From NCBI RefSeq assembly GCF_016820655.1, contig NZ_WSFT01000031.1:62001-126000 (forward strand): DNA of 64,000 nucleotides, read 5' to 3'. Each line of letters starts with the position of its first letter. Within the stretch, counting starts at the first letter, position 1. Below, one piece after another: positions 62,447 through 64,000 of this stretch. A program made the translations under genes and the position numbers. The notes under the pieces are model-generated. The model did not search any database and was not told the DNA's origin. It was given only the letters and a program-made list of their open reading frames with translations. Origin of the DNA: Anaeromonas frigoriresistens (lineage in GTDB: Bacteria > Bacillota > Clostridia > Tissierellales > SIT17).

Positions 62447-62671
62447 ATGAGTAACCAAAACTTTAATTGTCCACAATTACCAGGAACAGTTCTTCGTATA
62501 AGCATACCACCTGGAGCAGAAATTAATCTTCTTAATCTAATAGAATTAACTAGCCCAGGAGGAATTTGTCTAATTATTAGATTGCCTATTTTAGGTGGAA
62601 CTCTAGGATTAGATTCAATAAGAAATGCTATTGAAGAAGCTGGAGGATCAGTAGAATTTCAACAGTTTTAA
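62447..62671 (+). CDS. Small protein, unknown
   Basis: 74 aa starting MSNQNFNCPQLPGTVLRISI. ATG at 62447 is preceded by AAGGAGG at 8 nt; an upstream in-frame ATG at 62387 has no ribosome site. Gly/Pro/Ile-rich with repeated hydrophobic strands (VLRISIPPG, GGICLIIRLPILGG), which suggests a small beta-structured protein; no membrane helix is certain. Divergent from the ECF sigma operon. No family recognised. Confidence 0.7.
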   Translation: MSNQNFNCPQLPGTVLRISIPPGAEINLLNLIELTSPGGICLIIRLPILGGTLGLDSIRNAIEEAGGSVEFQQF

Positions 62672-62679
62672 TTAAAATA

Positions 62680-62706
62680 AAGGGGACCAAATAAAAAGGT
62701 CCCCTT
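62680..62706. terminator. Terminator after the 74-aa gene
   Basis: AAGGGGACC/GGTCCCCTT (62680-62688, 62698-62706), perfect 9-bp GC-rich stem with a 9-nt loop, between convergent genes. Confidence 0.85.
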
Positions 62707-62723
62707 ACTTATATTTATACCAC

Positions 62724-63623
62724 TTATGAACTTACCATTACTCCACCATTTACATGAATTACCTGTCCTGATACATAACTAGAGTCTTCTGAGGCTAAAT
62801 ATACATAGGCCGGAGCTAATTCAAAGGGCTGTCCTGCTCTCTTCATAGGTGTGTCTAACCCAAATGTCTTAACCCTCTCAGCTGAAAAACTAGAAGGAAT
62901 TAAAGGGGTCCATATAGGTCCTGGTGCTACAGCATTTACTCTTATTCCTTTATCTATTAAGGATAATGATAAAGATCTTGTAAATGTAACAATAGCTCCC
63001 TTAGTAGCAGAATAATCTATAAGTAATTTATGACCTTCATAAGCGGTAATTGAAGCAGTATTGATAATTGTGCTGCCTTTTTTAAGATAGGGCAGAGATG
63101 CTTGAGTTACATAAAAGTATGAAAAAACATTTGTTTTAAAGGTATCTTCTAATTGTTCACTGGATATATCTAAAATACTTTCTTGGGTAAATTGTACTGC
63201 TGCATTATTAACTAATATGTCCAATTGCTCATATTCATCTATAGTTTCTTCTACCAAGTCGTAGCAAAATCTTTTATCTCTTAAATCCCCTTCTATGAGT
63301 AAACAACAGCTTCCTAAACTTTCTACTACCCTTTTAGTCTCTAGGGCATCCCTTCTTTCATATAAGTAAACAATCGCTATATCTGCGCCTTCCTTAGCAA
63401 AAGATACAGATACAGCTCTACCTATACCACTATCTCCCCCAGTAATAAGGGCTACTTTACCCTTTAGTTTTCCACTGCCTTTATAGTCAGGATTATCATA
63501 GATAGGTCTCGGTTCCATTAAGTATTCTAGCCCGGGTTGACAGGGCTGATGTTGTGGGGGAAAAGTTATAGGTACTTCTTCACATTCTCTTTCATAACCA
63601 AAGTAAGGATAACTAGGGTACAT
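62724..63623 (-). CDS. Short-chain dehydrogenase/reductase, YghA/YdaD type
   Basis: About 299 aa, NAD(P)-dependent. An N-terminal extension rich in Pro, Tyr and Cys (1-50) precedes the Rossmann fold: GGDSGIGRAVSVSFAKEG (TGxxxGIG type), DILVNNAAVQFTQE, catalytic Ser in TASITAYEGHKLLIDYSATK with YxxxK, and PGPIWTPLIPS. The extension matches the group of spore/stress-linked SDRs in Bacillota. ATG at 63623 is 8 nt after GGAG; an ATG at 63629 is too close to it. Confidence 0.92.
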   Translation of the reverse strand: MYPSYPYFGYERECEEVPITFPPQHQPCQPGLEYLMEPRPIYDNPDYKGSGKLKGKVALITGGDSGIGRAVSVSFAKEGADIAIVYLYERRDALETKRVVESLGSCCLLIEGDLRDKRFCYDLVEETIDEYEQLDILVNNAAVQFTQESILDISSEQLEDTFKTNVFSYFYVTQASLPYLKKGSTIINTASITAYEGHKLLIDYSATKGAIVTFTRSLSLSLIDKGIRVNAVAPGPIWTPLIPSSFSAERVKTFGLDTPMKRAGQPFELAPAYVYLASEDSSYVSGQVIHVNGGVMVSS

Positions 63624-63720
63624 ACACATATCTCCTTTTAAAATAATTTTTCTTTCTATACTATTCTTTTAAAGAAGATATGGTGAGGATAAAAGGTTTA
63701 TATCAAATTATAAAGCTATA

Positions 63721-63759
63721 AAAAATAACTAAGATAAACAAAGGTTCATCTTAGTTATT
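63721..63759 (-). terminator. Terminator of the alcohol dehydrogenase gene
   Basis: Minus strand AATAACTAAGAT (63759-63748) pairs with ATCTTAGTTATT (63735-63724), a perfect 12-bp stem, then a T-run at 63725-63720. Confidence 0.85.
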
Positions 63760-63773
63760 AACAAAGTTATCTT

Positions 63774-64000
63774 CTAAGGTTTCAATATTACCTTGATACA
63801 ATCATCCTGCTTTTGATCGAATATTTCATAGGCATGCTTTCCTTTGTCTAAAGGGATTTTATGAGTGATTATATCTGTAGGGTCTATTTTCTTTTCCTGA
63901 ATTAATTTCAATATAGGATCTACATAACTATGAACTGGACATTGACCCATTTTTAGAGTTATGTTCCTTGAGAAAAAGTCTCCGAAGGGGAAGTTATTAT
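63774..64000 (-). CDS. Zinc-dependent alcohol dehydrogenase family protein (3' end only)
   Basis: The C-terminal 75 residues are visible on the minus strand: FFSRNITLKMGQCPVHSYVD, PILKLIQEKKIDPTDIITHK, then IPLDKGKHAYEIFDQKQDDC and IKVILKP. The pattern matches the end of the threonine/formaldehyde dehydrogenase-like MDR group, where the terminal DKxxDCxKVxxKP is characteristic. The nucleotide- and zinc-binding parts lie beyond base 64000. Confidence 0.88.
   Translation of the reverse strand, partial: NNFPFGDFFSRNITLKMGQCPVHSYVDPILKLIQEKKIDPTDIITHKIPLDKGKHAYEIFDQKQDDCIKVILKP

Overview
The window reads as the chromosome of a low-GC, anaerobic Gram-positive bacterium of the Clostridia/Tissierellia type. 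This rests on AT-rich DNA, strong AGGAGG-type ribosome binding sites, sodium-pump oxaloacetate decarboxylase plus citrate lyase genes, ECF sigma/anti-sigma pairs of Bacillota type and many lipoproteins with Gram-positive signal peptides. No rRNA, tRNA, CRISPR array, phage or complete transposon was seen.

Layout. 1-2 kb: the 5' part of glpX (fructose-1,6-bisphosphatase II) and a VanY-like carboxypeptidase lipoprotein. 2-9.6 kb: a compact glycogen operon, glgB-glgC-glgD-glgA-pullulanase. 9.6-18 kb: a CNNM/CBS membrane protein, then an envelope-stress block (histidine kinase, response regulator, FtsX-type permease with its ATPase) next to uppP. 18-31 kb: an accessory zone with YyaL, GrpB, a string of small orphan genes (mostly membrane proteins) punctuated by 34-bp imperfect palindromes, GNAT acetyltransferases, a broken yyaL copy and a SsuABC/ThiXYZ-type importer operon headed by a polysaccharide deacetylase. 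31-37 kb: a YetF-like protein and a second ABC/two-component operon that includes a membrane-anchored HExxH protein. 37-40 kb: purF-thiC behind a TPP riboswitch and terminator. 40-43.6 kb: a DUF1874 (ring-nuclease family) protein, a corrinoid adenosyltransferase, then a decaying cassette-like stretch with two attC-like sites ending in CGTTAGGC. 43.7-57.4 kb: a citrate fermentation island containing a 2HCT transporter, a two-component system, oxaloacetate decarboxylase (OadB, biotin carrier, OadG, OadA), citX-citF-citE-citD-citC and the divergent regulator-citG pair. 57.4-64 kb: BrnQ, an aldehyde dehydrogenase, an ECF sigma factor with its anti-sigma, a 74-aa orphan, an SDR and the 3' end of a zinc alcohol dehydrogenase.

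How it works together. Citrate would enter by the 2HCT carrier, be split by citrate lyase (CitDEF, activated by CitC/CitG/CitX) to acetate and oxaloacetate, and oxaloacetate would be decarboxylated to pyruvate while pumping sodium out, feeding the transporter. A GntR/FCD regulator sits at a 37-bp near-perfect palindrome between the divergent cit operons. The receiver protein of the local two-component system carries a DUF2294/MpsC-like domain in place of a DNA-binding domain.

The candidates most worth follow-up are the repeat-punctuated small-gene string at 21.0-24.1 kb, the attC-like cassette remnants at 41.0-43.0 kb, the receiver-DUF2294 fusion, the attenuator-like leader of the citrate carrier and the DUF1874 protein with the AcrIII-1 catalytic residues intact. 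All functions are inferred from sequence reading; no searches could be run.
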